Origin: Gammaproteobacteria bacterium
GTDB taxonomy: Bacteria; Pseudomonadota; Gammaproteobacteria; Steroidobacterales; Steroidobacteraceae
NCBI GenBank assembly: GCA_009692285.1
Contig: SHZO01000008.1
Span: forward strand, 1 to 33,684
Direction: 5' to 3'
Length of the DNA: 33,684 bases
Shown: positions 17,367 through 29,499 of the stretch, piece after piece
Layout of the letters: every line of letters starts with the position of its first letter
Numbering within the stretch: position 1 is the stretch's first letter
Notes under the pieces: generated by a model
What the model saw: the letters and a program-made list of their open reading frames with translations, nothing else
Databases searched by the model: none
Told to the model about the DNA's origin: nothing
Translations under genes and position numbers: made by a program

Positions 17367-17486
17367 AACAATATTTCTAATTTCTTTACTAAAGTTAATA
17401 AATAATAAAATAAGAAAAATTAAGGCTCTTTCTCATGACAAAGATTTTATCTTTTAAATATACCTACCTAATAACTATTTAAGAGT

Positions 17487-17512
17487 AAAAAAATACAGTA
17501 GATTTTTACTGT
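17487..17512 (-). terminator. Intrinsic terminator of the rnr-rlmB transcript
   Basis: On the minus strand, ACAGTA pairs with TACTGT (17512-17495) around a six-base A-rich loop, followed by ATTTTTTT (17494-17487). It is 153 nt past the rlmB stop. The stem is short, but the T tract is strong and well placed; it would separate rlmB from ald. Confidence 0.6.
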
Positions 17513-17552
17513 TCTTCGATTAATAAAAGCGAGGTCAGTCACAAACATTCCA

Positions 17553-17570
17553 ATGCATTCTAGAGTGCAT
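17553..17570. repeat. Near-perfect 18-bp palindrome upstream of ald
   Basis: ATGCATTCT-AGAGTGCAT is symmetric except for one base pair. It lies about 190 nt upstream of ald and 95 nt downstream of rlmB. Its form suits a dimeric regulator, but the distance from ald is large. Confidence 0.3.
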
Positions 17571-17664
17571 CTACAAGGCTCAGGATTTATGCTCAGATCC
17601 CCACAAGGTACATAAGTAATCTTTCATAATACTTCTTCAGGCTGACAAATCCAGATGCGCTGCT

Positions 17665-18423
17665 TTAGCTGTAACGCTGACGCAATGCCTCATAGAGGAG
17701 CATGCCAGCGGCTACTGAAACATTTAGGCTCTCCACTGCCCCTAAGGCGGGTAATGTAACCAATAGGTCACAGTGCTGGCGGGTCAACTGCCGCAACCCA
17801 CTACCCTCCGCTCCAAGGACTAAAGCAGTTGGCCCCTTAAGATCGACTTGGTCAGCCCGCTTAGCCGCGCTGGCTTCTGCCCCAATAATCCACAATCCGG
17901 CGTCTTTAAGATCCCGCAGGCAGCGAGCTAAATTAGTTACTGCAACCACTGGAGTAGTATCAGCAGCACCCGCTGCTACTTTGCGGACCGTAGCATTTAA
18001 TTGTACCGCACGATCTTTGGGGGTGATCACGGCGAGGGCGCCGCAGGCATCGGCAGTGCGCAAACACGCGCCTAAATTATGTGGATCTTGTACTCCATCG
18101 AGCACTAACAATAAAGGCGGCCCGGCACTGGGCAAGGGATTGGCCAATGCGTTCGCGAGTTGATCTTCATTCCACGGCGCTAAAGGCCGAACTTCAGCGA
18201 CCACGCCTTGATGCACTACTGCGCCAACCATACGTTCCAAGCGTACTGCTTCGATGCGATCAACTGGGCAAGCCACTTTGGCAGCTGCCTCAAGAAGGGC
18301 ACTAACACGAACATCATCACGAGCACGTATAACAAATAAACGAACTACACGAACTGGATCGCGCATTAGAAGCGCCTGAACCGTATGGATGCCATATATA
18401 AATTCTGTTGCTGTAACACTCAC
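17665..18423 (-). CDS. rlmB: 23S rRNA (guanosine-2'-O)-methyltransferase RlmB
   Basis: A 252-residue SpoU (SPOUT) enzyme that methylates the ribose of G2251 in the 23S rRNA P loop. The three SpoU motifs are VLDGVQDPHNLGACLRTAD (N-x-G-x3-R), ALVLGAEGSGLRQL, and ESLNVSVAAGMLLYEALRQR at the C-terminus. An N-terminal L30e-like substrate-binding domain is also present (EFIYGIHTVQALLMRDP). The GTG start overlaps the rnr stop (GTGA), so it is coupled to rnr, the order seen in E. coli. Length is near E. coli RlmB (243). Confidence 0.95.
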   Translation of the reverse strand: MSVTATEFIYGIHTVQALLMRDPVRVVRLFVIRARDDVRVSALLEAAAKVACPVDRIEAVRLERMVGAVVHQGVVAEVRPLAPWNEDQLANALANPLPSAGPPLLLVLDGVQDPHNLGACLRTADACGALAVITPKDRAVQLNATVRKVAAGAADTTPVVAVTNLARCLRDLKDAGLWIIGAEASAAKRADQVDLKGPTALVLGAEGSGLRQLTRQHCDLLVTLPALGAVESLNVSVAAGMLLYEALRQRYS

Positions 18424-20381
18424 AACGCCAACTCCAAATCGATCAAACCCTCAACTGGATTCACATGCGTAACAATCACCCTCAAGGAAGCGCCGATTGC
18501 AAAACGACGTTTACTGCGTTTACCCAACCATGCATGGCCACCAGCCTCTAATATATATTCATCATCGCGCAATGCATCAAGGTGTAGCAATCCATCAACA
18601 CCGAAACCACGCAATTGAACAAAACAACCAAAGTCTACGACCGTAGTAACCAAACCTTCAAAGGTCTGACCGATTCGTTCAAGTAAAAAAGTACATTTTA
18701 GAAAAGTATCAACATAACGATCAGCATCATCAGCCCGCTTTTCCAGCTTAGAGAGATCTTGGCCTAAGTCAGTTAATTGACTCATAGAATAACGCACGCC
18801 ACTGGCATCATTTGAACTGAGGGCAGCCTTCAATGAACGGTGCACAACAAGATCTGGATAGCGTCTGATCGGTGAGGTGAAATGTGCATACTCACCTAAG
18901 GCTAATCCAAAATGATGAATATTAATTGGTTGATATACCGCTTGCTGCATTGATCGGACCACCAAAGACTCAACAAATGGGAGATCTAGGGATTTTCCCA
19001 TGCGCTCGGCAATGCGCTTAAGATCCCGAGGAGTCACTTCCTCAGGTAATTCAGCAGCTATACCAAGGGAGGCCAGAGCACTCAAGAGATTATCGAGTTT
19101 CTTCCCTTCAGGCACACCGTGTACCCGAAATAAACCACCTATCTTTGCTGCTTGCAAAGCCTGCGCCGCAGCCACGTTCGCAAGAATCATACATTCTTCA
19201 ATGAGCTTATGCGCGTCATTGCGAGCGTAGAGCTTGATACCTGACACATGCTGCTGGTTATCAAATTCAAAAACTGGCTCGCTACTTTCGAAATTCAAAG
19301 CACCGCGACGGTTACGTGCTGCTAATAAAACTCGATATAAGCTTACCAAAGGTGTTAATTGCGACAGCAGCAAGCCTAGGCTTACTTGAGCCTCTTTAGA
19401 GGCTTCAAACAATGCTGCAAAGGCGCGTGTGTAAGTCAAGCGCGCATGACTGCGCATCACAGCAGGATAAAAACGAGTTTCTAATAATTTACCAGTCTTA
19501 CCAATAACCATATCCGCTGCGAAACACAAGCGATCAACATTTGGCTCTAGAGAGCATAATTGATTTGATAGAACCGTTGGTAACATAGGTAGTACACGAT
19601 TCGGAAAATAAACAGAAGTCCCGCGCTCGCGTGCCTCGATATCCAATGCGGTATCCAACCGAACGTAGTGACTGACATCGGCAATGGCGACAATTAAACG
19701 AAATCCTTTAGGATGTACTTCGGCATACACTGCATCATCGAAATCGCGCGCATCATCACCATCGATGGTAACTAATGGCATCGGACGCAAATCCACGCGG
19801 CCTTCTGCTTCTTTTAAATCAATATGTTCACCAAAACTCTCTGCCTCGCGCAGTGCTTCAGCACCAAATTCCACCGGTAAAGATGAACGTGCAATAGCAC
19901 TCTCATAAGCCATTTCTAAGGGACATGCAGGATCTAGTTTTTTTATAATTTCTGCTGTAGCTCCGCCAGTGGCATCGGGGTAGCGCGTGATGCGCGCGAT
20001 GACCCACTGGCCATGAGTTGCACCAGCTAATTTAGCCGGTGGCACATAACAACGCAGGCTTAACCGCCGATCTACCGAGTGCACATAAACTGTGCGCTTC
20101 TCAATCTCAACGGTACCAAGAAATGAGGTTACCCCACGAGCGAGTATAGCTTCGACTTCACCGGAGAATCGTCCAGTACTGTCTTTTTCAACCCTGACAC
20201 GCAGCCGATCACCCGTCGTCACACCGCTCATTTGTCGTGTCGGTAAAAAAACACTCTCGTCTTGACCTTGCACGCGCACAAAGCCAAATCCAGCGCGATT
20301 CGCCGTCACCACACCCTCCATAACTCCAGCGGCATGCTTCCGAATGCCCCGATGCCCGGCGCTTGACCGTTTCTGTTTCAT
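18420..20381 (-). CDS. rnr: Ribonuclease R, compact form lacking N-terminal HTH and C-terminal basic tail
   Basis: A 653-residue 3'-5' exoribonuclease. Cold-shock-like domains cover about 20-150, the RNB domain about 190-530, and one S1 domain about 565-650. The catalytic acidic set is in IDGDDARDFDD: D207, D213, D215 and D216, equivalent to D272, D278, D280 and D281 in E. coli. E. coli RNase R has 813 residues. This one lacks about 65 residues at the front (the HTH_12 domain) and stops straight after S1, without the Lys-rich tail. An in-frame TAG just upstream of the ATG shows the start cannot be moved back. A weak AGGA lies 10 nt before the ATG. It is followed by rlmB with a GTGA overlap. 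Confidence 0.93.
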   Translation of the reverse strand: MKQKRSSAGHRGIRKHAAGVMEGVVTANRAGFGFVRVQGQDESVFLPTRQMSGVTTGDRLRVRVEKDSTGRFSGEVEAILARGVTSFLGTVEIEKRTVYVHSVDRRLSLRCYVPPAKLAGATHGQWVIARITRYPDATGGATAEIIKKLDPACPLEMAYESAIARSSLPVEFGAEALREAESFGEHIDLKEAEGRVDLRPMPLVTIDGDDARDFDDAVYAEVHPKGFRLIVAIADVSHYVRLDTALDIEARERGTSVYFPNRVLPMLPTVLSNQLCSLEPNVDRLCFAADMVIGKTGKLLETRFYPAVMRSHARLTYTRAFAALFEASKEAQVSLGLLLSQLTPLVSLYRVLLAARNRRGALNFESSEPVFEFDNQQHVSGIKLYARNDAHKLIEECMILANVAAAQALQAAKIGGLFRVHGVPEGKKLDNLLSALASLGIAAELPEEVTPRDLKRIAERMGKSLDLPFVESLVVRSMQQAVYQPINIHHFGLALGEYAHFTSPIRRYPDLVVHRSLKAALSSNDASGVRYSMSQLTDLGQDLSKLEKRADDADRYVDTFLKCTFLLERIGQTFEGLVTTVVDFGCFVQLRGFGVDGLLHLDALRDDEYILEAGGHAWLGKRSKRRFAIGASLRVIVTHVNPVEGLIDLELAL

Positions 20382-20409
20382 TGACAGCTAATCCTATGCT
20401 GCGTACATT
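20381..20409 (+). promoter_or_regulatory. Strong sigma70 promoter for tRNA-Leu
   Basis: TTGACA (20381-20386), a 17-bp spacer, and TACATT (20404-20409) precede the tRNA by 14 nt. The -35 is perfect and the -10 is 4/6. The first base of the -35 is also the last base of the complementary rnr start codon on the other strand, so RNA polymerase binding here would cover the rnr translation start region. Confidence 0.75.
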
Positions 20410-20423
20410 TCGCCTCTTCCTTT

Positions 20424-20508
<85 letters not shown>

Positions 20509-20515
20509 TTTTTTT
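20509..20515 (+). terminator. T7 tract after tRNA-Leu
   Basis: Seven T residues immediately follow the encoded CCA. With the tRNA T-arm/acceptor helix acting as the stem, this is a likely end of the tRNA transcript, 21 nt before the convergent reductase gene stop. Confidence 0.45.
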
Positions 20516-20529
20516 GGTAAGCACTTTAG

Positions 20530-23961
<3,432 letters not shown>

Positions 23962-23962
23962 A

Positions 23963-25096
23963 TTAGCGCTCCACTCGCGTACGTGAATCAGCTTGGGTAC
24001 CGGGCTGCAACTCTGCCTCACCGGCAATAGCGCCAGCACCAGCTGCGGGACGTGGCGTAGCTGAATTTATTGCTTCATTATCACGCAAATTACGCTCCAT
24101 TAATTTATCGAGTGGTAAGTACAGCATTTGTCCATTGGCCTTTGAGTCGATCATGACTTTCTTAGATTTACTCAGCACACCCTCTACAGTCTCAATGTAA
24201 AGACGATCTCGCGTGACTCGTGGCGAAGCTTTATATGCAGAAACTAACTGGGTGAAACGAGAAGCCTCACCTTCTGCAACTGCAATGACTTGAGCGCGGT
24301 ATCCTTCTGCTTCTTGTAATTGTCGCGAGGCACCGCCTTCGGCAACCGGCAGAATACCACTCGCATAAGCTTCAGCTTGCTTCACTAGATTTTCTTTGTC
24401 AGCAAGAGCTTTATTTGCATCACGCTGTGATTCTTGGACATCAGCAGGCACTTGAATGTCAGTTAAATTAACACTAGAAATAGAAATTCCAGCACCGTAC
24501 TGATCTAGAGTGCGTTGAATTAATTCTTTAGTGCGAGTAGTTACTTGCTCACGATTAGAAACGAAAATAGTTTCCAAACTGCTCCGCCCTACTACTTCGC
24601 GAATAGCCATTTCACCAACATCGCGCAAAGTCTGTTCGGGATCTTTCACCTTAAATAAATATTTAACAGGATCACGGAGTTGGTACTGTACAGCAAGCGA
24701 AATATCGATAAGATTGATATCCTGGGTCAACACTTTTGCTGTGTAGTTTACACTGCTAACTTTTTGCGTATTTACCTTAGTCAGGCGTTCGATCGGCCAC
24801 ATATAGAAACCCAAGCCTGGCTCACGCACAGAGACAAACTGGCCAAAGCGCTGTATCACCCCACGCTCGGCTTGATCGATCGTAAAAAAGCACTGGTAAA
24901 CCCAAAGTAACAACACCACACCAATAATCAAAAAACCTTGCGTGCGTGAGTCGCCTACGTCTGGGCCTGAACCACCACCTTTTAAAATATTCTCCAGCTT
25001 TTGCTGAAAGTTACGGAAAGCATCACCACCACCCTGACCGTTTGGGCGTTTGCTCCAAGGGTTCTTAGAGCTGCCCGTTGGTTCGTTCCATGCCAT
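23963..25096 (-). CDS. hflK: HflK, SPFH-domain regulator of FtsH
   Basis: A 377-residue partner of HflC. The N-terminus is Gly/Asn/Lys-rich and starts MAWNEPTGSSKNPWSKRPNGQGGG, typical of HflK. One membrane helix lies at about residues 53-71 (FLIIGVVLLLWVYQCFF), then the band-7 domain (ERGVIQRFGQFVSVREPGLGFYMWPIE), a long helical region and a Pro/Ala-rich tail. The start lacks a Shine-Dalgarno sequence. A promoter (TTGTGC-17-TACAAT) is predicted 34 nt upstream, so hflKC may be transcribed separately from hflX. The hflK-hflC gap is one base. Confidence 0.95.
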   Translation of the reverse strand: MAWNEPTGSSKNPWSKRPNGQGGGDAFRNFQQKLENILKGGGSGPDVGDSRTQGFLIIGVVLLLWVYQCFFTIDQAERGVIQRFGQFVSVREPGLGFYMWPIERLTKVNTQKVSSVNYTAKVLTQDINLIDISLAVQYQLRDPVKYLFKVKDPEQTLRDVGEMAIREVVGRSSLETIFVSNREQVTTRTKELIQRTLDQYGAGISISSVNLTDIQVPADVQESQRDANKALADKENLVKQAEAYASGILPVAEGGASRQLQEAEGYRAQVIAVAEGEASRFTQLVSAYKASPRVTRDRLYIETVEGVLSKSKKVMIDSKANGQMLYLPLDKLMERNLRDNEAINSATPRPAAGAGAIAGEAELQPGTQADSRTRVER

Positions 25097-25129
25097 ATAA
25101 TTATTCGCTGATTAATTTACAGAGTGTGG

Positions 25130-25158
25130 ATTGTAGATACCCCTCGCCAGAGGCACAA
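25130..25158 (-). promoter_or_regulatory. Candidate promoter upstream of hflK
   Basis: On the minus strand, TTGTGC (25158 to 25153), 17 bp, and TACAAT (25135 to 25130). The -10 is 5/6 and the -35 is 3/6. Transcription would start near 25123, giving hflK a leader of about 27 nt. Confidence 0.5.
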
Positions 25159-25175
25159 GTTAGATCTAACTAATG

Positions 25176-26450
25176 CTAACCCACTAAGACCCCAGGAGCG
25201 CGCGCGAGCTCCTGCGCTTCAAGCTCAGGGAGATTCGCCAGCAATACTAGACTGCCATCGTCCAAGACCGTTTCAGCCTGTACTGCTCCAGCTGCGAACA
25301 ACCGCGCTCTTAATGCACCTGCATAACGCGCATCAACCCGTATCTTACGAAGTCGCGCGAAACGTAATAGGCGCTCAGCAATGGCACTAAGCAAGGGCTC
25401 AATACCGATTCTATTCGCAGCTGAAACCCACACGCTTATCACTTGCCCCTGCGCGTCACGCTCAATGTGTGAAACCATCTCAAGGCGGTCAATTTTATTG
25501 TATAAACGAATCTGCGGAATCTCACCTGCTCCTACTTGAGCCAGAACTGCGTTAACTTGATCGATACGTTCATCACGCCGAGGATCACTCGCATCTATTA
25601 CATGCAAGAGTAACGTAGCTTCGCGCGCCTCGGTGAGGGTGGATTGGAAAGCAGCAACCAACTCATGGGGTAATTCACGAATAAAACCAACCGTATCAGC
25701 AACTACGATCGGGCTACCACCAGGCAAACTTACCCGCCGTACCAAGGGGTCTAAAGTTGCAAATAGTTGGTCTGCCACATAAGCATTAGCGCCGGTGACT
25801 GTGCGAAAGAGCGTTGACTTACCTGCGTTGGTGTAGCCAACGAGCGCCACCGATGGGATTGGAATCTGAACACGACGTTGTCGACCGGTTTCGCGTTGTT
25901 GCTGTAATTTTTCTAACCTGCGAGTTAGCACTTTGACGCGTACTCCGAGCAACCGACGATCGGTTTCAAGCTGAGTCTCGCCCGGACCACGTAAGCCCAC
26001 ACCACCCCCACCTTGTCTCTCAAGGTGGGTCCAACCGCGCACGAGACGACTCGCGATATGCTTTAATTGTGCAAGCTCAACTTGAAGTTTGCCTTCATGA
26101 CTGCGAGCGCGTTGCGCAAAAATATCCAAAATAAGGGAGTTGCGATCTAAAACTCGAAGACCAATAAGTTTTTCGAGGTTGCGCTCTTGACTCGGCGAGA
26201 GTGCGTGATCCACTAAAATAACTTCAGCACAGGACTCTACGGCAGCTAAACGAATTTCCTCAGCCTTTCCGCTTCCAACGAAAAACTTTGGATCAGGTCG
26301 TTCTCTACGGCCTGTAATAATAGCCACAGGGCTCACGCCAGCAGAATCTGCCAACTGCGCAAACTCATCTAAGTCTTCTTGCTCAACGGGCGCACCTAAA
26401 CCCAAGCGCACTAGGACGGCAGTTTCTCCGCCACTCGGACGATCAAACAA
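25176..26450 (-). CDS. hflX: GTPase HflX
   Basis: A 424-residue ribosome-associated GTPase that splits stalled 70S ribosomes under stress. The N-terminal HflX domain holds DELAQLADSAGV-like and ILVDHALSPSQERNLEKLIGLRVLDRNSLILDIFAQRA. A helical linker follows (GGGGVGLRGPGETQLETDRR). The G domain has GYTNAGKSTLFRTVTG (G1), DTVGFIRELPHELVAAFQST (G3) and NKID (G4). The start is TTG at 26450: MFDRPSGGETAVLV matches the family N-terminus. No Shine-Dalgarno is seen, and the codon lies 6 nt after the hfq stop, so it likely depends on reinitiation. Confidence 0.95.
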   Translation of the reverse strand: MFDRPSGGETAVLVRLGLGAPVEQEDLDEFAQLADSAGVSPVAIITGRRERPDPKFFVGSGKAEEIRLAAVESCAEVILVDHALSPSQERNLEKLIGLRVLDRNSLILDIFAQRARSHEGKLQVELAQLKHIASRLVRGWTHLERQGGGGVGLRGPGETQLETDRRLLGVRVKVLTRRLEKLQQQRETGRQRRVQIPIPSVALVGYTNAGKSTLFRTVTGANAYVADQLFATLDPLVRRVSLPGGSPIVVADTVGFIRELPHELVAAFQSTLTEAREATLLLHVIDASDPRRDERIDQVNAVLAQVGAGEIPQIRLYNKIDRLEMVSHIERDAQGQVISVWVSAANRIGIEPLLSAIAERLLRFARLRKIRVDARYAGALRARLFAAGAVQAETVLDDGSLVLLANLPELEAQELARAPGVLVG

Positions 26451-26456
26451 GGGGGA

Positions 26457-26726
26457 TCAATCTAGTGTTAACTCCGAAGAATCAGAGGTGCCGACCTCGG
26501 GTTCCTGATTGATAAAAAGTTCAACGTGTCGAGCCGGCACAATGGTCGAAATAGCATGCTTATAGACCATTTGGTTAACAGTATTTTTAAGCACCACAAC
26601 AAACTGATCGAAAGCGTCAATCTGACCTTGCAGCTTGATGCCATTAACGAGGTAGATAGATACTGGTACGCACTCCTTGCGGAGTTGGTTTAGAAATGGA
26701 TCCTGTAGTGATTGGCCTTTGGCCAT
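26457..26726 (-). CDS. hfq: RNA chaperone Hfq
   Basis: An 89-residue Sm-like protein that pairs small RNAs with mRNAs. [35 protein letters not shown] covers the N-terminal helix and Sm1; [11 protein letters not shown] and the Sm2 motif [14 protein letters not shown] follow. The C-terminal tail is short and ends in an acidic stretch (SELTLD). E. coli Hfq has 102 residues with a longer tail. The frame is open 14 codons further, but the ATG at 26726 has AGGAG at 9 nt and gives the universal [13 protein letters not shown] start. It lies 43 nt downstream of miaA and 6 nt before hflX. Confidence 0.97.
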   Translation of the reverse strand: MAKGQSLQDPFLNQLRKECVPVSIYLVNGIKLQGQIDAFDQFVVVLKNTVNQMVYKHAISTIVPARHVELFINQEPEVGTSDSSELTLD

Positions 26727-26769
26727 GAGTATATGCTCCTGAAAATACCTTTCCAACTTGCAAAACAAT

Positions 26770-27720
26770 TTAACACGCCCCGAGCTCTTCGAGCAGCGTA
26801 TTGACCCATTTCGTTCGCGCTTCAGACTCTAAAGGATCCATATGCCGCCATTCTGGGTCCGCATTAATCCAAGTGACTTGCCGTTTAGCCAACTGGCGAG
26901 TGGCTGCAATTGCCCTTTCACTCGCCAACTCCAAACTAGTCTCACCCTCCAAATGCGCCCATATTTGACGGTACCCCACCGCACGCAAAGAAGCAGCAGT
27001 CGCAGAAAGACTGGGCAGCTCGCGTAAACGCTGCACCTCGGCCACCAATCCTTGTTCAAGCATGATCTTAAAACGTAAAGCAATACGTGCGTGCAAGAGC
27101 TCGCGCTGCAGAGGCATAAGCGCCCAACGCGAAAGCCGCAAACGATGCGCCGGCGAGGTACCCCTCTGCCAATAACTTAACGGACGCCCAGTACTTTGAT
27201 ACACCTCCAAGGCGCGCTGAATACGTTGTGCATCGTTGCTATGAATACGCGCTGCAGCGATCGGATCCACTTGCATAAGCTGGGCATGCAATGCCGGCCA
27301 CCCAAGTGCTATAGCTTGCAAATCTATGGCAAGACGTAACTCCTGCTTCACTTGGGGAATTGCAGCGATTCCTCGTACCAGGGCATTGAAATAGAACATC
27401 GTGCCCCCAACTAAAACAGGCAAACGTCCGCGCGCACGAATTTCTTTGATCGCTTGTAAAGCATCGGTTACAAATTCACCGGCACTATAGCTAATCTGTG
27501 GGTCGCGAATGTCTATTAAATGATGAGGCACCGCGGCCTGAGTTGCCCCATCAGGTTTAGCAGCGCCAATATTGAAACCCCGATAAACCTGAGCCGAATC
27601 GACGCTAATAATCTCAATTGGCCAGCGCTCAGCAAGTGCTAATGCAAAATCACTTTTGCCACTCGCGGTTGGCCCACATAGCAGAATAGCCTCTGGAGCG
27701 CTTCTTGAGTTATCGCCCAC
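26770..27720 (-). CDS. miaA: tRNA dimethylallyltransferase MiaA
   Basis: A 316-residue P-loop enzyme that adds a dimethylallyl group to A37 of tRNAs reading U-starting codons. Walker [16 protein letters not shown] (about 15-29), [19 protein letters not shown] (about 40-58), [23 protein letters not shown] and the C-terminal [11 protein letters not shown] (tRNA binding) are present. Length equals E. coli MiaA (316). GTG start at 27720, overlapping the mutL end by 11 nt. Order mutL-miaA-hfq-hflX is the classic arrangement. Confidence 0.96.
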   Translation of the reverse strand: MGDNSRSAPEAILLCGPTASGKSDFALALAERWPIEIISVDSAQVYRGFNIGAAKPDGATQAAVPHHLIDIRDPQISYSAGEFVTDALQAIKEIRARGRLPVLVGGTMFYFNALVRGIAAIPQVKQELRLAIDLQAIALGWPALHAQLMQVDPIAAARIHSNDAQRIQRALEVYQSTGRPLSYWQRGTSPAHRLRLSRWALMPLQRELLHARIALRFKIMLEQGLVAEVQRLRELPSLSATAASLRAVGYRQIWAHLEGETSLELASERAIAATRQLAKRQVTWINADPEWRHMDPLESEARTKWVNTLLEELGAC

Positions 27721-29485
27721 GCAAAAACAACTGATCTAGTTGCGCCAAACTCAATAGCGTCCAGGTGGGTCGTCCATGATTACATTGACCCGCCCGCTCA
27801 GTATCTTCCATATCACGCAACAATGCGTTCATCTCAGATAAAGATAATTTGCGATTGGCATGGATTGCGCTTCGACACGCGATGTTTCCCAGGAGTCCAT
27901 GCGCTGCAGACTCCAAATGATGTGTGCCACGATCTTCGAGTACATCGCGAAGGATATCGCGCACTAAGACCGCAATATCCACATGAGTGAGTAAGGCTGG
28001 GACAGCACGCACAGCGATGCGCCCTGGCGCCAGAATATCAATCTCAAAACCTGCACTAGAGAAATCCTCTGACACTGTTTCAAGCACATCAGTTTCATGG
28101 ATAGCCAATTCAACTACACACGGCTCTAGCAATCGCTGCATAGCGGATTGTCCACCAAAGTCACGCTTCAATCTCTCATAGAGTACTCGTTCATGCGCAG
28201 CGTGAGCATCAACCAACACGATTCCTTCAGTACTCTGAGAAATAATATAAACACCATGCAGTTGCGCCACAGCAGTGCCCAAAGAATCCACCGCAGATCC
28301 AAAATATTTGGGCGCTTCAGTCATCAGCTGGCTTGGAAAGAACGATTCTACTGTAGCACCTTGCACTCTCAATTCAGCAGCACCATGCCATGGAGCTTGT
28401 GTATGCAAATTTGTATGGGGATAGGATTGACGTTGGCTAAAATGACTTAGGCCCAAACTCACAGAAGAGGCGGTTGGTGCAGCCACGCCCGCTACGATAC
28501 TCAATGCGGTGTGGACACTACGCATCACAAAGTCATGTATCTGACGTGAGTCCCTGAACCTTACTTCCAATTTCTGAGGATGCGCATTTACATCAACCGC
28601 TATAGGCTCTAATTCGAGATACAACAAATAGGAAGGCTGCCGACCGTGGTACAGCACATCTCGATAACCCATTCGAACGGCATTAGCCAAAAGGCGATCG
28701 CGCACGGCACGCCCATTAACATATGAAAATTGCTGGTCACTTGAGGTACGTGCAGCCTGAGGCTGACCAGCCCAGCCCCATAGTCTCACAGCACCAGATA
28801 CACATTCTACGGGCAATGCAGAGACAATGAAGTCTTCACCCATGAGCGCAGAAATACGTGCACGCTGTAATTTTTCTGTAGTGGCACAGGGCACATCAAT
28901 CAGGACACGAGTACCGGAACGCAAGCGGAAACCTACATCAAAATACACTAAAGCAAAACGCTCAACCAGTTTAACAATATGACCCAGCTCAGTGCTCTCA
29001 GCACGCAAAAATTTTCGTCGTGCAGGCACGTTATAAAACAAATCTCGCACTTCCACTAAAGTACCCTGTGGCTGTGCTGAGGGCGTAATCAGGCCGATCT
29101 CCCCACCCTGCACTTTAATTTCTGCAGCACTCGTGGCTTCTTTAGCCCGCGAGGCAATTCTCAACCGAGCTACACCACCAATCGAAGGTAAGGCTTCCCC
29201 GCGAAAACCCATAGAGCGCAAACTGTCAAAATCTGCAAGCGAGCGTATTTTACTTGTTGCATGACGCTGTACGGCTAAAGAGAGTTGATCTGAAGGAATA
29301 CCGCTGCCATTATCGAGCACGCGGACCATACGTGTCCCACCCGCTTCAACATCAATATCTATTTGCAAAGCACCGGCATCTAGACTATTTTCTATTAATT
29401 CTTTGACTAGAGAAGCTGGCCGCTCAATAACCTCTCCAGCAGCGATCTGATCAATAAGTGCACTAGGAAGCCGTTGAATCAACAC
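27710..29485 (-). CDS. mutL: DNA mismatch repair protein MutL, endonuclease type
   Basis: A 591-residue GHKL ATPase. N-terminal motifs are IAAGEVIERPASLVKELIENSLDAGA, DNGSGIP (58-64), RHATSKI (74-80) and GFRGEAL (93-99). The C-terminal domain has DAHAAHERVLYE at 426-437, a variant of the DQHA(X)2E(X)4E nuclease motif, plus ACRSAIHAN (537-545) and CNHGRP (568-573). Endonuclease-type MutL proteins nick DNA themselves and need no MutH; E. coli MutL lacks these residues. Start is GTG at 29485, with AAGG about 10 nt before it. It follows the amidase gene by 14 nt. Confidence 0.95.
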   Translation of the reverse strand: MLIQRLPSALIDQIAAGEVIERPASLVKELIENSLDAGALQIDIDVEAGGTRMVRVLDNGSGIPSDQLSLAVQRHATSKIRSLADFDSLRSMGFRGEALPSIGGVARLRIASRAKEATSAAEIKVQGGEIGLITPSAQPQGTLVEVRDLFYNVPARRKFLRAESTELGHIVKLVERFALVYFDVGFRLRSGTRVLIDVPCATTEKLQRARISALMGEDFIVSALPVECVSGAVRLWGWAGQPQAARTSSDQQFSYVNGRAVRDRLLANAVRMGYRDVLYHGRQPSYLLYLELEPIAVDVNAHPQKLEVRFRDSRQIHDFVMRSVHTALSIVAGVAAPTASSVSLGLSHFSQRQSYPHTNLHTQAPWHGAAELRVQGATVESFFPSQLMTEAPKYFGSAVDSLGTAVAQLHGVYIISQSTEGIVLVDAHAAHERVLYERLKRDFGGQSAMQRLLEPCVVELAIHETDVLETVSEDFSSAGFEIDILAPGRIAVRAVPALLTHVDIAVLVRDILRDVLEDRGTHHLESAAHGLLGNIACRSAIHANRKLSLSEMNALLRDMEDTERAGQCNHGRPTWTLLSLAQLDQLFLRGR

Positions 29486-29499
29486 AGCGCAAAAAAACC

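Larger units (their letters stand above)
17367..17664. other. 298-nt AT-rich intergenic region between rlmB and ald
   Basis: This is the longest gap in the window and holds no credible gene. It contains the rlmB terminator (17487-17512), a near-perfect 18-bp palindrome (17553-17570), and a strongly AT-rich stretch at 17367-17480 just ahead of ald, where its promoter should lie. Several AT-rich hexamers there could serve as -10 elements. None stands out enough to call. Confidence 0.6.

Noticed and set aside
17440-17454. AAAGAT-TTT-ATCTTT inverted repeat upstream of ald
   Set aside because: All A/T but two pairs, in an AT-rich stretch, so chance is a sufficient explanation.
17702-18163. 153-residue + strand frame
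   Set aside because: It is antisense to rlmB across its SpoU motifs and shows no family resemblance.
25158-25171. 14-bp perfect palindrome AGTTAGATCTAACT between hflX and hflK
   Set aside because: About two such palindromes are expected by chance in a window this size. It has no T tract for a terminator and no link to the hflK promoter beyond proximity.
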